From: Coptis chinensis
Lineage: Eukaryota; Streptophyta; Magnoliopsida; Ranunculales; Ranunculaceae
Direction: 5' to 3'
DNA length: 64,000 nt
NCBI GenBank assembly: GCA_015680905.1
Contig: CM027385.1
Location: forward strand, 79,009,501-79,073,500
Shown: positions 1 to 13,335 of the stretch, piece after piece
Layout: every line of letters begins with the position of its first letter
How positions within the stretch are numbered: the first letter of the stretch is position 1
Translations under genes and position numbers: made by a program
Notes under the pieces: generated by a model
What the model was told of the DNA's origin: nothing
The model's database searches: none
What the model saw: only the letters and a program-made list of their open reading frames with translations

Positions 1-129
1 GTTGATGTTCATGCTACCATGAGACAAGTCATTAGCTCCTAAACTTAAAGATTGTTGACTAAGAATGCATATCACTACAAACTACAATTACAAGTTAACA
101 AACATGAGTAAATAATGACCATAACCTAT

Positions 130-2465
130 AACTTAAACTTGACAAGTTTCTTAACATCCTTAGCTTGACCGGGATTGGTTCTTGTTTGTTTCTTGCCATT
201 ATTGTCAGTCCATGATTTGTGCCTTCTTGGTAAGCCCCTTATGCTTCATAATGGGTGGATCTTTCAATGGTTTTGACTTTGCGCATACGTATTTCAGACT
301 TCGTTTGGCTCAACTTTCACTTGGTGCACTTCCAATTTGCTTCATGGGGCTGATTTCCACATTTTTGAATGTCGCTTCAACTTCCTTTAAAAGATTATAG
401 AAATCCTTCATTGCAACCTTGAATGCTTTGGTGATGAAACACCTTAATTGCTATATTAACGACTTCCGCGATAGAGTTGGCTAAATCTTACTGTAACAGA
501 CACATGACAATCATCTACCATTTCTTATCCATCTTTGGTTGTCACTGATCCATACTTTGCATCATTTGTCCATTTTTTAAGCACTTATTTTTCTGGAAGG
601 TTCAAAACATTCACAACTACAAATATCTTCATAACATGTCTGCACAAGTATCTAGCAAATTCAATCAACAAACAACTGCATGTGACAGTATTATCACAAG
701 AATCATATGTCACGGTTCGAAATGTATGATCATGACTGTCTCTCCACATATGAAACATGGACTTTGTACCGGTTTCCTCAATCTTTCTTTGGCGATAAGA
801 AAAACCTTATTGGATTTGTTGCTGAAACCTTGCAAAAATTTCTTTCGTGTAAACTTCAGCAACTTCCTTCTCAATTACCATATAAAATTTCAAAGCACGA
901 TTGGTATAATTGCTTTCATAGTCTTCATCATTTTCAGCATCTCGCCTGCATACTACAGCATTTCAAATTGTTTCATAAATGTTATCAAAGACAAAGATCT
1001 CTTCAAATAGCCATCAAAGTACGCATTAATACTCTCACTCCATTGGGTCGTGTACATAGATGCACAAAATATATAACGCGTATAAACTGAACCCCATCCA
1101 TTTCTTTCGCTTTTCAAATAGGTTTGCTAACCACTTATTTTCTCCTAGCTACCTGGTACTTTCCAATCATCCCGTTCCAGCCAAGCTCAAATGTTTCGAT
1201 AGTCTCATACCCAAACAAATATTTAACAAAATCATCCCAAAAACCTGGATTTGAGTTAATCCGCGTGGACGTATATTCTCGATTGCATTTTTGTAATATG
1301 ACACTGAAAAAAGCGATGGTGGCGTGCGTGCTAGGTAACACTTTCTCAATAGCTACCCCAATTGCAGATTCTTGATCTATTAGAATCACTTTTGGTTGCT
1401 TACTGTTCATTGCCCTCATCCATGTCTTTATGACTCATTCAAAAGACTCCATACATTCATTATAAAGAAATGCATCACCGAAGATTGTTGTCTGGTAATG
1501 ATAGTTGACACCTACAATTGGGATGAAATGCACTATACCGGTTTGTCCCATAAGTAGGATAAAAGCAAACAACATCTCCAAAATAGTGATAATCCATCCT
1601 TGACCGTGCATCAACCCAAAAGAAATTTTTGGTTTGGCCTTCCAGATCCATTTGGATTGAGTAGAAAAATGATGGGTTGTCCATTTGTTGATGCTCAAAA
1701 AATTTAAGGACAACTTCCACATCTCCAAGTCAAAGCTCATGTCTTCGAACCTTACCGAGAACGTTTATAACATCTCTTTCAGTGTAGCCAATATTACGAA
1801 TTCATTTAGCTTCAACACCCATATAACACAACATAAGATTGACTTTAAACCTAACTAATTGCATGTTCCCCAACATTTGTTCTTGTTCTTTTGGTACCTT
1901 TCTCGAAGACTGAAGCTTATGTCGTTTGCTTGGAGTTGCAAGGTTGTGATTAGGCTCCTCAATAACTCGAGTGACAACCCAGTTTTTCTTTTCGTTTTTT
2001 CTTATCGACATGACAGCCTTGCACCCAATTCTTGTATTAGATCTTTTTCTCTGCCTCTGCTCAATCGGGTTTGATCTAGTAGCGTTGCAAAAACCTTGGA
2101 GGGAACAATAGTATGACCCAGCTATGATTTCATTTTTACGCTGAGATTTACCTATTAAGTATTTTCTAATTTTGAATCATGTCCTCCTTGCAAAATAATT
2201 ATAAAAATCATAGGCTTCTTACGGAGAATCAAATTCCATGCCAACACGGGAGTCATTATGCTATTTAACATGTCTTCGTTGTCCTCATTGTCGACGCTTT
2301 CAACATTATCGACTGCACCGATATTTTCCCATTCAAGATGCTCATTTCCTTCAAATAGACCATGGTCTTCCCGATTCTCGATAACAAATTCGAGCATGTC
2401 TTCCTCATTATAACTATTACAATAGTCTTCAACAACATCACAAGAAATTTTTGGACTATCACCAT
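130..2465 (-). pseudogene. FAR1-RELATED SEQUENCE (FRS) transcription factor pseudogene
   Basis: Reading the minus strand and allowing frame changes gives the whole FAR1/FRS order. An acidic N-terminus (about 2397-2240) is followed by the FAR1 DNA-binding domain (GMEFDSP, then EAYDFYNYFARR, later KNWVVTRVIEEPNHNL). The MULE-derived transposase core follows (FFEHQQMDNPSFFY, WVDARSRMDYHYFGDVVCF at 1720-1475; PKVILIDQESAIGVAIEKV at 1419-1135; SINAYFDGYLKRS near 1000), then a SWIM-like stretch near 640-540 and a basic tail ending near 180. FRS proteins act in the nucleus, derive from domesticated Mutator transposases and regulate light-responsive genes. Breaks include a frameshift before GMEFDSP, stops after GMEFDSP and in ARRT*F, and a shift between the two core frames. 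It is either a dead FRS gene or an old FAR1-type MULE; I saw no terminal repeats. Confidence 0.8.
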
Positions 2466-3517
2466 TTTGATGTGGTTGTCTATAAAAATAGGTCTAGGGT
2501 GAAATAAAATAATGGCAAGTTTAGAAAAGAAATGAACTCACTAGTAGAAGAGGAACAAATTATCAACTAAAGCTCGAAATCGATCACATCTATTAAGAAA
2601 CGTCTCTTCGAAAGATGGTTGATATATATGGTTCTTTTATCTATTTTTGTTCAATAGCAACGACAACATAAATTCTAAGGTGGTAGTTGTAACATTGATT
2701 AGGAGGGGGGCAAGAAAAGCCAACGAGAGAGAAAGGGATGACGTAATAAAGAGCACGTGCTGGTGAACATCACCATGCTATCTAACGGTTTAGATGGCCG
2801 CATGTACCATAATGCCAAGAGATCGATCTTTTAAGATCGGGACTCAAATGTATTCAGTCAAGGCTAGTATGTTACCATGGTATAATAGTGGAATGGACTG
2901 GAAGTCTGGAACACAACACATGTTACCACTAACCACCTACACAAGTCTCTGAAATTGCGTTCTCGATATCAGTAAAGCAATAAGATGGATCATTATTTTC
3001 AATAAATAAGTATTAAAAAAATAAGACAATGAAATTTGATAGATCCAAAGATACATCAATGCACAAACCAAATCACAGTTCACTTTGCCTGCCAAACACC
3101 ACTTCCTTGTCTCAGTTTGTTTCTTGACATTATTCTCTAATTTAGCCATTTCATGAGCAAAAAAGGACTTGGATACATTTGTCGCAGGTATCATCGATAC
3201 ACTCCCTTTTGGCAAGTCAGTAAATGGCGCAGCAAACCAGAGTGTTTTTCTCTACTATCACACGTCCTTCATTTGACAGTACATCACCTAAGTGCGTTAG
3301 CTATCAACAGAGACAAACAAGAGGTTACCTAGCAACTGAAAGAACCTGCATACACTCTTTAGTTATTAAAAGGAAATAAAAAGAAGCAACTCAAAAAAGC
3401 CTAGACCCTGAACAGCCTATCAAGACTGCTAAGCCCAAAACTCAATACACTGAAAGAAAATACAAACTTTATACAACACTTCCAGTAAAGTATGCCCTAT
3501 CCTTTTGATGTCTGCAG
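2466..3517. other. Intergenic DNA, no gene recognised
   Basis: This stretch lies between the FAR1-like pseudogene and the last exon of the B-box gene. The 92-codon minus frame at 2937-3215 has no recognisable domain. Part of 3200-3517 is probably 3' untranslated sequence of the B-box gene. Confidence 0.5.
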
Positions 3518-6500
3518 TCACCACCTTCGGTATTTTGAGATGGTATGGTTTGGTTGGTAACGTTGGAAGTTTTGAGGAGAGGAGCAGCATACATCAGGAA
3601 CAAACACTGAATTGTCAGACGGTGAGTTTCGAGAGCTTTTTGGCCAAAAGAGTCCTGATGCTGTAGGTGGAGATGGTATCTCTGGCACTATCCATGGGAC
3701 TTCAGGCACCTTAACGGAATAGTCATCCATATCAAATCTTTCATTTGCACCTTGTGACGATAAGGAAAAGTCAGAACCCCCAAGCTTTCCACTGTCGGCC
3801 TGAAAAAAAGTCACCATTGATACATCAGCAAATATATTCAGAGTCCAAAATTTATCAGCCAAGGACCTGGAAGACACTAGTGATAAATGAACACTTTGCA
3901 ATCCATTAACTGATAAACTTCCAAAAATTCCTACTATTAATTAAAACAATCAGAGGTTATACTTAAGATGTGAGACATGAGTAATTGTATGGTAAGACAA
4001 GCCTTGAACCCACACATTATATTGTCCCAACTGGAAATTTTCCAGCTCAGAAGTTCGAGTAGGACCACTAAATAAGGATGCTAATCCCATCACAGGTGTG
4101 CCACTTCAACAACAGAAGCAGGGCCTACACTCTGAATGGAAGAGAATGAAAAATCTGTCAAGGCATCACTATCTATGACAACGAGGCAAGAACTGTCCTT
4201 GTGCCATGGTGATAATATAGAGTATGGTCTCTAACCAAAAGTCCAAAACTATTGAAGAGCACACTGTGTCTTACTCAAAAAAGGTAAAGTTGGTTTAGGC
4301 TGTTCACCTTTGAGATGGACCTCTCGAAAGCTATGAGAGTTTTCAAATGGTCAAAGCAGGAAATGCAAATAAACTATTATTATGAATAAGCAGTTTAACA
4401 TACTGGAGTAAAGAAGATTTAAGAGTGTAGGCAATATTATCCTAACTATCAGGGGAGAAGAAAACAGTATCATGATTTTTTCTTTAGAGAAAACACAAAA
4501 CAATGGAAAATAAAAGATTGTACTGATCAGCTAGAAGATACCTTAGAGGATCCATGTTCCATGAACCCAAAACTGTTACTAAAGTCCGTTAGTACGAGAA
4601 AGTCATCCAAGGGCCAGTCAGTAATGCTCCCAGTTGTAGTTCCCCAGAGAATGAAAGCTTAGGTGCTGGTAATGGCCCCAACTCCAACTTGACGGGATAA
4701 TACTTCGTTATTTTCACCATTCTGTGACATTGAACTACTACGCACTGATTGAGAAAGTTTTTCTGCGGGTGCTCCAATAGAATTTGACATTTCCTTAGTA
4801 GATGAACCAACTGGTTCTGTGGTTTCAAGCCCCACTTTAACTCCAGTAAGCAGAAAGCGCTGATGGGAAGATACATAGGTGTTGGCAGTGTGTATGGAAA
4901 CATCACATTTCCGACAGAGTAGAGCTCGATCTTCCAGACAGAAGAAGTAACCAACAGTGTCCTGCAGAGAGAAAAAATATTAGGAATTTTAGTAGCTAAC
5001 AGACTCAATAGAACTCCAAATCAGTCTTTGTTTCTCCATGGCATGATGACATGCTACGGAGAAGCCTGACTTCAGGGAGGGGAGGGAGGTTGATATATCT
5101 GACAGCTAATCCAAATAAGGGGGATATTCTATGATCAACAAATGCGCTATGCTGTGCATATCGAAATGAATGAAATAATATGATGAGCCACGGCCCTTGG
5201 TCGTCAGTATAGGTAAACCTTCATGATGAAATAAATCTGGTTGAAACATGAATTATCAGAACAAACATATCAATTCTAAAATAAATCTGATTGAAATAAA
5301 GCTTACAACTCGTGAAGAGGTAATTATTTAGGTCATGATAAGAAGGAAAAGGGATTACTGAGAGTTAATATCTAAAAAAGGTATAGTACTTGAGCAAGCG
5401 ACACCCCCACACACACACGAAGAAAGTGTGTGTAAAAGAAATAGAAACAAGACAAAAAAATTACACAAAGACATGCACATGTCATGATCTTTTTCAAAAG
5501 TACGAGACCATCAAATTATTATGAGGACCATGCTACAGACATAATTAGTTACCAGTATGCCATTTACCTAGACACAACTTATGGCCCATTAATGAAACAG
5601 CTAGGAAGTTGGTGGCAAATTTATCAAGTAGTATTGCTGCTAGCACATCCCTGGTCCTTCCATTACTCAGCAAGGTCAAAAACTAAATGTTGTGTTTCCC
5701 CTATAACAGCCTACTTTTCTCTGCACATGCTTTTCTTCTGAAGCTAAACAATTGGACTAATTCACTGAATATATACTGAAAAATAAATCGCAGGATCATC
5801 TGCTTCACGCCTTCACCTCCTTCACAATTAGCGCGCTATACTAGAAATTAATTTGCCGATCCCCTATTTGGATGAGGATAACAATCAATCACACTAAAGA
5901 TCGGAAGCATTCATCAGTATATGAATGAGTTCAACAAACCCAGACACAAATCAATCAACAAAGATGACAAAATCATTTTCACCTACCATTCACTATACGA
6001 TCCAATGATCCATCGTCACTAAAAAATACATATAAAAAAACACACTAAATCGACTCAAACTAATACGACCTTAGAGATTCATAATTGAGATCAGTAAAAC
6101 TAATTCATACCCAGAACCTTAAAATGGACTTTAATATCACCATACAGAGCAAACTCAACAAATCAAAATTTCACAAAATTATATACAGTCATCAAAAGGA
6201 ATTAATAAAATACACCAAAACCAGCTCTCCAAATCAACAAACAGATACTTAAAACCTTAAAATGGACTAAATTTTACAAAAAAAAAAATACCCGTCCAAT
6301 AAAACCAAAAAACTCAATACACCAATCAACATAAAAAATAAAAAAGATAATATTTTTATTATTACCTGACAAATATCACACTTTGGCATCTGAGAAGAAG
6401 AAGAATTAGTCAACGGAACTCTTTGATGTTTACTAGCAAGTTTATTAGCAGCATGAACTTTCTCATCACATGCCCAACATAAAGCTGCTTCATCTGCACA

Positions 6501-6551
6501 ACACAAAACATTTGCTTCTGCTGCTTCACAAACATTACACTGTATCTTCAT
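3518..6551 (-). CDS. B-box zinc-finger protein, BBX20/21/22 (LZF1/STH) type, with one in-frame stop
   Basis: Three exons join in phase 0: 6551-6366, 4961-4542 and 3799-3518, all with GT..AG introns. Exon 1 encodes B-box 1 from [17 protein letters not shown], ending at CDICQ. Exon 2 encodes B-box 2 ([19 protein letters not shown]) and a Ser-rich linker. Exon 3 holds the conserved tail [12 protein letters not shown] and [11 protein letters not shown]. There are two tandem B-boxes and no CCT domain, as in the BBX20-22 group, nuclear light-signalling cofactors that work with HY5. MKIQC fits the family start better than the in-frame ATG 24 bases upstream. In exon 2 a TAA (near 4660) follows AITST, while the next frame reads KLSFSG at the expected place. 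The disruption looks like compensating indels and would cut the protein before [12 protein letters not shown]. Either a recent pseudogene or a sequence error. Confidence 0.82.
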
Positions 6552-8666
6552 CTTTATAACAACATGCACCACCAAAAAACAAGCAACAAATCTTGTTTCT
6601 AATCTTAAATATCAAATAAATATACTCAAAGTTTAGATCTTTGGATTTTTTTAAAGGGTTTAGCTGAAAATGAAGATGGGGAGAAAACAAAAAAAGAGGA
6701 GTCAGCTGGTTTTCTAGAAGTTGATGGGGTTTATGAACAGGTAAGGGTAGTTTGGTAAATGTACAATACTTACGTTGATATTTAGCCGACAATAGATCGT
6801 GTCTATGATTAGGTGCACGTGTGTGGTTTTTCAGTGCCCGAGATTTTCGTGTCGGATTTTCGAAATTCTTAATATTTCGTGAAAGTTTGAAAATATCTTC
6901 GTGCGTAAATAAATTGTACGTCCTTTTAATTTTTTGTTTTGAGGAAAAAAAGGAATTGAAGTAAATACTTGTGATTAAATTGATTGTGTTTGATCAATAT
7001 AAGAAAGTTGTTGGATGGCGTCGTGCCTTGGCCCTTAGGGATCCCACTTGGGGGCAATTATCAGGTTGTCCTTATTGCCCTACCATTAATAATTTGTTAT
7101 GACCCCTAGTGCCCTACTTCTTTGAAGGAGCAAGATGGTTCTACTACTCTGCTTTCTTTTTCACTCTTGCAATTGGGCCATTGGGATAAGAAGTAATAGA
7201 CTAATAGGATTAAGATTCATGAAGACCAAGTTGCAATGGCTTTCTTTTCAATAATTTCTACTTTCATCCCATTTGAGAATTGTTTTGGTTCTCAAGAATT
7301 GATTCTTTTTTTTCGGGCTAATCAAAACCTGATATTTGCAAGGTAGAACTGAAAGAACACATATGGACCAATTATTAACTTTTCAATTCTTTGATATTTG
7401 AGTTCAAAGAATGTGTAGATTTACTTTTAAATTGTGTAAATGTCTATTTTATCTTTAGAGATTAACAAGATATTACACTAAATGACTTAGCTCAGGATGT
7501 AATGGAAATGGGAGTGTATTTGTTTAGATGGAAATAGTTGCTCTTCTTGAGAAATAAGATGTCTACATATATAGTATTTTTAGATAATATTGGAATCAAA
7601 CTAACATAGTTATTAAGATTTTTTTTTATAGGTGCTAATAGGACACGTGTGGTGATATGGGCGTAATTTTTTTCACATAAGTAGGGACAAAAGTGGTGAT
7701 ATGGATAGGTGTGCTGTTAGGATAAATGACATGTCTTCACAAACTGCTTATGTGCGGTCGTATGGTGATTCATGGTATTGTGTTGTTTAAGCTGATATAT
7801 AAAGAGTGTGGTTAAGAATGTATTAATGGTAGTAAAAAAGTGTAGTTTTGTGGATATCGATCGATATAATAAAAAATAAAAATTCATATAAAAAAATTAT
7901 GGAGAACGGAATAGCTTTTCAATTTATAATTTATTATGGTTTTTAGTATTTGGAAGTGTGGTTGAGGCATGTGAGATTGAAAGAAGCTCTTGTCGGCTTA
8001 TTGTTGTTCTAAATATAGTGATCTAAGATTATAGAACTGATTTACAGTTGGTTGGTTTTGTTCAATAACTTCGATGATCTTGGTTTCATGTGTAAGATTC
8101 ATCTATGTTCAGCTATCGAATTGACAGTTTAATGGACGGTTAGCTGTGGTTTTACACTTCTTTACGTACAAATGATACTGTTAGCCGTGTTAGGTAACTG
8201 AATCTTTCACACTTCCAATTTCTAAGACTCATTTTTCTGAATTCAATAGCGAAAATACATTTATGGGAACTGGGTTTATTCGAATGGAATCAAAGTATCA
8301 AACATTGATATATGAGAATGAGACGAGCTTGAACTTCTTTAGCGAAAAAAAATGAGCTTGAACTCAAAAGCTAGACCACTTGAAACAAAATTCAGGTCCT
8401 AGAATAATTGCAATATTGGTTCATTCAAGTGGATAAAGACTTGATCTGAAGTCTGGAACAATACAATCAGATTGGATATTGATGAATTACAGAACCTTAA
8501 ATCCATGTCTCACGCACCAATCTAATGGAGGTCAGGTGGCAAACAAATACCAAATTGAAGATTTTCTCTGGCAAAAGTTTGGCCGATGCTCATTTTAATC
8601 TGACGCATAAACCAAAATAGCTAAGCATAGTGTCATACCATTGTGAATTTGATTTTAGCTAGAGTC
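6552..8666. other. Promoter and intergenic DNA
   Basis: The first few hundred bases are the presumed 5' leader and promoter of the B-box gene. The rest is AT-rich with no reading frame that I recognise, no repeat array and no clear terminal repeats. Confidence 0.45.
6816..6821. promoter_or_regulatory. G-box CACGTG upstream of the B-box gene
   Basis: A perfect palindromic CACGTG lies about 265 bases upstream of the B-box start codon. HY5 and PIF factors bind such sites in promoters of BBX20-22 genes. The role here is inferred from position only. Confidence 0.4.
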
Positions 8667-8966
8667 TAAGAGCATCTCTAGGTGGTGGTAGCATACTCTT
8701 CAAATTTGAAGAATGCTACCACAAAATTTGATAGCAAATTTCGACCAACTCTAGGTAGTCACAAATTCGCGGTCGCAAAATTTATTGGGGACCCACCTTG
8801 CGACATTAATCTTGTGGCATCTCTCAATGTCATCGCGACGATTGGTATTATGGCAGCCAAGACTAATAATGTCGCGTCGTGTTTTATTTTAATGTCGCTA
8901 CGACGGTCGGACTTTGTCATTTTACAATTTTTTTTTCAACTCATTCACTCTAGTTAGTAGGAAAAA

Positions 8967-11115
8967 ATGAGTTCGGAAACGACGAATCCATCTATAATAA
9001 CCAAACACGATGGAGTGGTGGCGGTGAGGAAGAAAAACAAAGGCATACATTTGGGATAATCCCCAGGTGATCTAGATGATGAACCAACCACTTCCTGAGT
9101 TTTGGAAATCAAGGAGTCGAGGTCGACGATCCATCCATTCTTTGCTTCAATATCGACAAAGTCGATTTTGAATTTCTGCGGAGGCTATTGATTTCGACCA
9201 TCTTAGGCGGTGTCTAAGAGGTTTCATGAAAGGCATGTCTCAAGAGTTGTTCTTGAACAACATGTATGTATTTTAATTTCATAAATTAGTAGTAGTAGTA
9301 GTTAATTTTAGTAGTTCAATACAATACGTATATTTTTATTTTTATTTTTTTAATTTTAGTTTCATTTTATGCACATCGAGATGTGTTATGTATCGGGTTG
9401 ATTGCACTCCACGTGCGCTTAGGACGTGGTGGGATGATATTAAGAAAGTCGGTGCACTTGACCATGTTAGAGATGCAATTTTAGCGACTCCTTTTGCTCA
9501 TCTAGTTGACATCCCTTACAATAAGACTGACATTCAGGGAGTTATTAATGGTTTAGTTGAGAGATGGTGGGATAGTACACATACTTTTCACTTCCCTCGG
9601 GGGAGAGTTGGGCTTCACTCCATTAGATTTTTGCATGATATCTGGTTTGAGTATAGGATTAGGTAATCCGTTGAGATGTAATCAATCAATTCGAGTTGTG
9701 CCCAAATGATGACTTTCTTCCCTTGTCCGACCGAGTGAGTCGGCATCTTGGGTGTTAGGATTTACGGTATCAAGGCTGCATACATTACACCGTTGACTCT
9801 TGATTCAGATTGCAGTTTTGATAGATTATTTGTCACTTGATTCGATGATGGTCAAACACATGTTGATGAGTATGTAAGAGCTTTACGTATGTATTTGATG
9901 GGTGTCTTTTTTTTCCTTCCGGTCATTCCACGATTAATTTGGGATATCTAGCTAACTTTGAGCACTTGCATGAGTTGGTATTGATTATTGATTTTGGTGG
10001 AGCCATATCTTGTCATTTGTTGCGTTGTTTAGATAGAAGCGCCTCGACATCTTGGTGTTGTCGGTAGTCCCCGGATGGGAGGGTTTGTCATTCTCTTAGA
10101 GGTATGGTTTTATGAGTATTTTCGTTACAAATCCTATCCTCACGAAAGTATACCGATGAGAGGCCTAGGCTCGGGGCTTGGCACGGACCTTGTCGAAGCG
10201 CCAGCGTCGACCCGATGAGATCGGTCATAACATAACTTCATCCGAACCCAGATTGAGCTTAGCACACGTGCTTCTATTGTTTGGAGGCCTTAGAGGACAT
10301 CTCAGTGCACATCGGGCGCGAATGACCGGTAGATATGCATTGTTCATTTCTCATAGGAGGATGGTATTCACTTGTGGGAGTGATATGGAGTGGTATTTAG
10401 GGGATAGATGTTCTGCATGTACACACCATGCTTTGGTATCCCTCCCGATCCGCTACCCATGTATCGAGAGGCTAAAGACATGACCTTAGAGCAAGTCATC
10501 GAGTAACGCGTGCATTGGACTTGGCTACGTGCTTCGACCTAGTTACATTGCAGACTTATGAGCAAGACTACCGTCGGGTTCAGGGTGTCTATTGGTCATT
10601 TGCTCCCACCGTAGTAGGTCGATTGCAACATTCATACTGGTTAGCAATTTGGGTGTCGACGTGAATTCCAGATTGGCCACCCGCCATCCGCCGACGCGTT
10701 CAAAGATGGACCTGCGTACACATTTGTTCCAAAGACTGCATCCCCTACCGAGTGGCCTTGGGTTTTCGGTTTGAAGCGATCCGAGTGGCGGGCGATTTAC
10801 CGACCCATTTCTTCTATTGATGCCACTCGGCGTAAAATTACAGTTAGAGCGACCTTGACATCTATCTCGGTAATTATTTTATTGGTTTTGTTTTATTATT
10901 TTGGTTTATTATGAAAATGTCAAAAATTATTAATGAATAATTATTTCGGGATGACCTCCACGAGAGATATGAGACAAGCATTCGTGTAAATGATGGCTTG
11001 CGCTCCTCGGTGTTCGCTTCGATGTTGAGAGAGAGAGAGACTTTTCCCGGCTCATGTGGATTATGACGATTTGCAACGCCAGATTGATGAGTTACGTGCT
11101 CGATTGATCGCACAA
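8967..11115 (+). pseudogene. Plant mobile domain (PMD, MAIN/MAIL-like) gene remnant inside the Harbinger element
   Basis: A likely start (MSSETTNPSIITKHDG at 8967) is followed by PMD-type segments in changing frames. These are LRTWWDDIKK and HTFHFPRGRVGL at 9388-9666, the MGGFVILLEVWFYEYFR stretch near 10080, DMEWYLGDR near 10385, and a final coiled-coil-like DDLQRQIDELRARLIAQG near 11070. PMD proteins include MAIN and MAIL1, nuclear factors needed for genome stability and silencing, and the domain is known to be carried by transposons. Many stops and frameshifts show that this copy is not functional. It lies opposite in strand to the element's transposase and wholly inside its terminal repeats, so it moved with the element. 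Confidence 0.72.
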
Positions 11116-11532
11116 GGGTGAGTTCATCACAAAGATGGACAGACGGAGAGTTCAAAGACAAGGACAAATCGAGGAGGAGTTCACGCAGAGGAGGAGGCGT
11201 GTAGGATAGTCTAGGAGGTTGTTGTATAACGATTATTATTATGTTGTGTGATTTAGAATTGTTCATTTGATCATTTTGATATGTTGTGTCATTATTATTA
11301 TGTTGTGTGATATGTTGTGTGATTATTATTATGTTGTGTGATTCATATGTGTTTACTTCATTTGATTTAGCAAATGAATTACAATTTTATTAATAGAACG
11401 ACAACTAATACATGATTGCAAACACATAAAATAAAAAATAAATAAATAAAAGATAACTATTACATATCACCCTTATTACATACTACTAGAGTTACTCTAA
11501 TTATATAATAAATAAATAAAAGATTACAACAA

Positions 11533-12752
11533 TCAATGTCGGTCACCCCTAATGCTCCATAGATGCTCGACAAGGTCGCTTTTAAGTCTATCATGCATAG
11601 TCTTTGATTGAACTCGTAGAGTCCCTTCAATGTAGTGTTCCCGAGTAGGTGGAATCTGTGGTTGCCCTTTTGGATCAGGAATGTACCTCCTCATTTCATA
11701 ATTTTTATTCTTAGCTCCGATTACCATATTATGCAATATGATACATGCTCTCATAACAGTATCCATTGTCTCCACATGCCATAATTTGCAAGCTTTTGCC
11801 AAAATACTAAATTTAGCTTGCAAAACCCCAAAAGCTCTTTCAATATCTTTTCTTGCGACTTTCTTGCATCGTTGCGAACCACTTCGTCTTAAGAGCATTA
11901 GGGTTTGAAATTGTTTGTATAAATGCCGCATAGTCAGGATAGATACCATCAGCTAAATAATAACCCATATTATAGTTATGCTGATTTACATCAAAAGAAA
12001 TAGGTGGAGAAGTACCATTGATCACGTGCTCAAATATCGGCGAGTTGTCCAACACGTTGATGTCATTGTGTGATCCTGGCATCCCAAAGAAAGAATGCCA
12101 TATCCACAAGTCTTCGGTTGCAACAGCTTCGAGAATAACAGATGGTTTTCCAGAACGACCACTGTAAGCACCTTGCCATCCAGTTGGACAATTATGCCAT
12201 TCCCAATGCATACAATCAATGCTTCCCAACATACCCGGCCATCCACGTGTGGCAGAATGTGCAAGCAAGCGTTCTGTATCTGCAATATTTGGCCTTCGCA
12301 AGTAGACTGAACCGTACAATTTGATAATTGCATCACAGAAATGCCTCAACGCCTGGTTTCCACTTTGCTCGGAAATGTATAATTGATCGTCAAGTTGATC
12401 GGACATTAATCGCCATAACCAAGAATACGCAAAAGTCTGCGACCACCTTGACCGGAGGATCTATACCGGGTTTACCAAAGATTGTTAACTTTAGGCTGAA
12501 AAACTTAAAATGAGTTTGAATATCGTTGAAGATGTGAACAAATAAAGATTTTTTCATACCTAAAGCGCCGTTTGAAATCCTCTTCGGAAGACAGGGGATC
12601 GATCGGCGAAGTAGTTGTTCTTCAAGATTTCCAAAGTCGAGCATATTTTCTATGTTTAATTTTTCGACCCTTCTTTGAACCACCATGTGGTGCCTTCGAG
12701 CATGTACTTGTGCTTGTGCAAGTACAGCCAAAGTGTGTTTCATAAGAGGCAT
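11533..12752 (-). pseudogene. Harbinger (HARBI1/ALP1-like) DDE transposase, frameshifted
   Basis: The minus strand reads SVYLRRPN, then GWPGMLGSIDCMHWEW, WIWHSFFGMPGSHNDINVL, YNMGYYLADGIYPDYAAF and, in another frame, DIERAFGVLQAKFSIL with LHNMVI. These are the DDE_Tnp_4 core motifs: the first Asp is in SIDCMHW, the second in NDINVLD or ADGIYP, and the last acidic residue in the DIERAFGVLQ block. The N-terminal part (12752-12420) reads LFVHIFNDIQTHFK. Two frame changes are visible, near 12405 and near 11845 (ATMQESRKK to DIERAF). The protein would cut and paste the surrounding element together with a Myb-like partner, but it cannot be made in one piece. Confidence 0.88.
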
Positions 12753-13335
12753 GGCATTAACAAATTCTTCATCAAGACTATCTACCGAAGTCTTCTGGCG
12801 GAGGAGATGAAGAAGAAGAGCGGCGATGAAGATGAAGATGAAGATGAAGACTTAAGCGGAAATATCTCATATACTTCATGATCCATTTTTTCGCAATGTG
12901 TGTGTTGTTTGTTAAGGATTGATGTGAAATGGTTGAGTTGTTTGATACAAATGTTTGAGTTGAGTGTGTGTACAATGAAGAAGGAGATTAGTGTAGATAT
13001 AAAAGGTAGAAATTAGGCGGTTTTTTGCCCGTTGGAGCACGCGACATTAGGAGAGTAGCGCCCGATGAGTAGTGGCGCCGACGATGGTAATAATGGCGCC
13101 CTTGGTTAATGGTCAAAGTCAATAAAGAGTTCGCCGACATTAGTAATGGCGCTACGACATTATTATTAATAAATCATCCGCATCCAAATTGCCAAATTTT
13201 ATGAACAAGAATCGCGAACAAGCGGTGATGCGCGACCCGAATCGCGACCACCTAGAGTTGGAATTCGGAAATTCGGCGCATTTCTTCAAATTTGAAGAAT
13301 GCGACCATGGATACGTCCACCTAGAGATGCTCTAA

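Larger units (their letters stand above)
8670..13332. mobile_element. PIF/Harbinger DNA transposon with TAA target duplication
   Basis: The ends are exact inverted repeats, GAGCATCTCTAGGTGG on the left and its complement on the right. They are flanked by TAA at 8667-8669 and 13333-13335, the 3-bp TWA duplication typical of PIF/Harbinger. Just inside both ends lies the same palindrome, CTTCAAATTTGAAGAATGC, then diverged CTCTAGGTGGTCGC copies, so the inverted ends continue imperfectly for about 100 bases. The 4.66-kb body contains a Harbinger transposase on the minus strand and a plant-mobile-domain gene on the plus strand. Both are interrupted, so this copy is probably not autonomous. I could not assign the second Harbinger protein (Myb/SANT-like) with confidence. 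Confidence 0.9.

Noticed and set aside
2937..3215. 92-codon minus frame as a gene
   Set aside because: No domain, no splice partners and composition like surrounding non-coding DNA.
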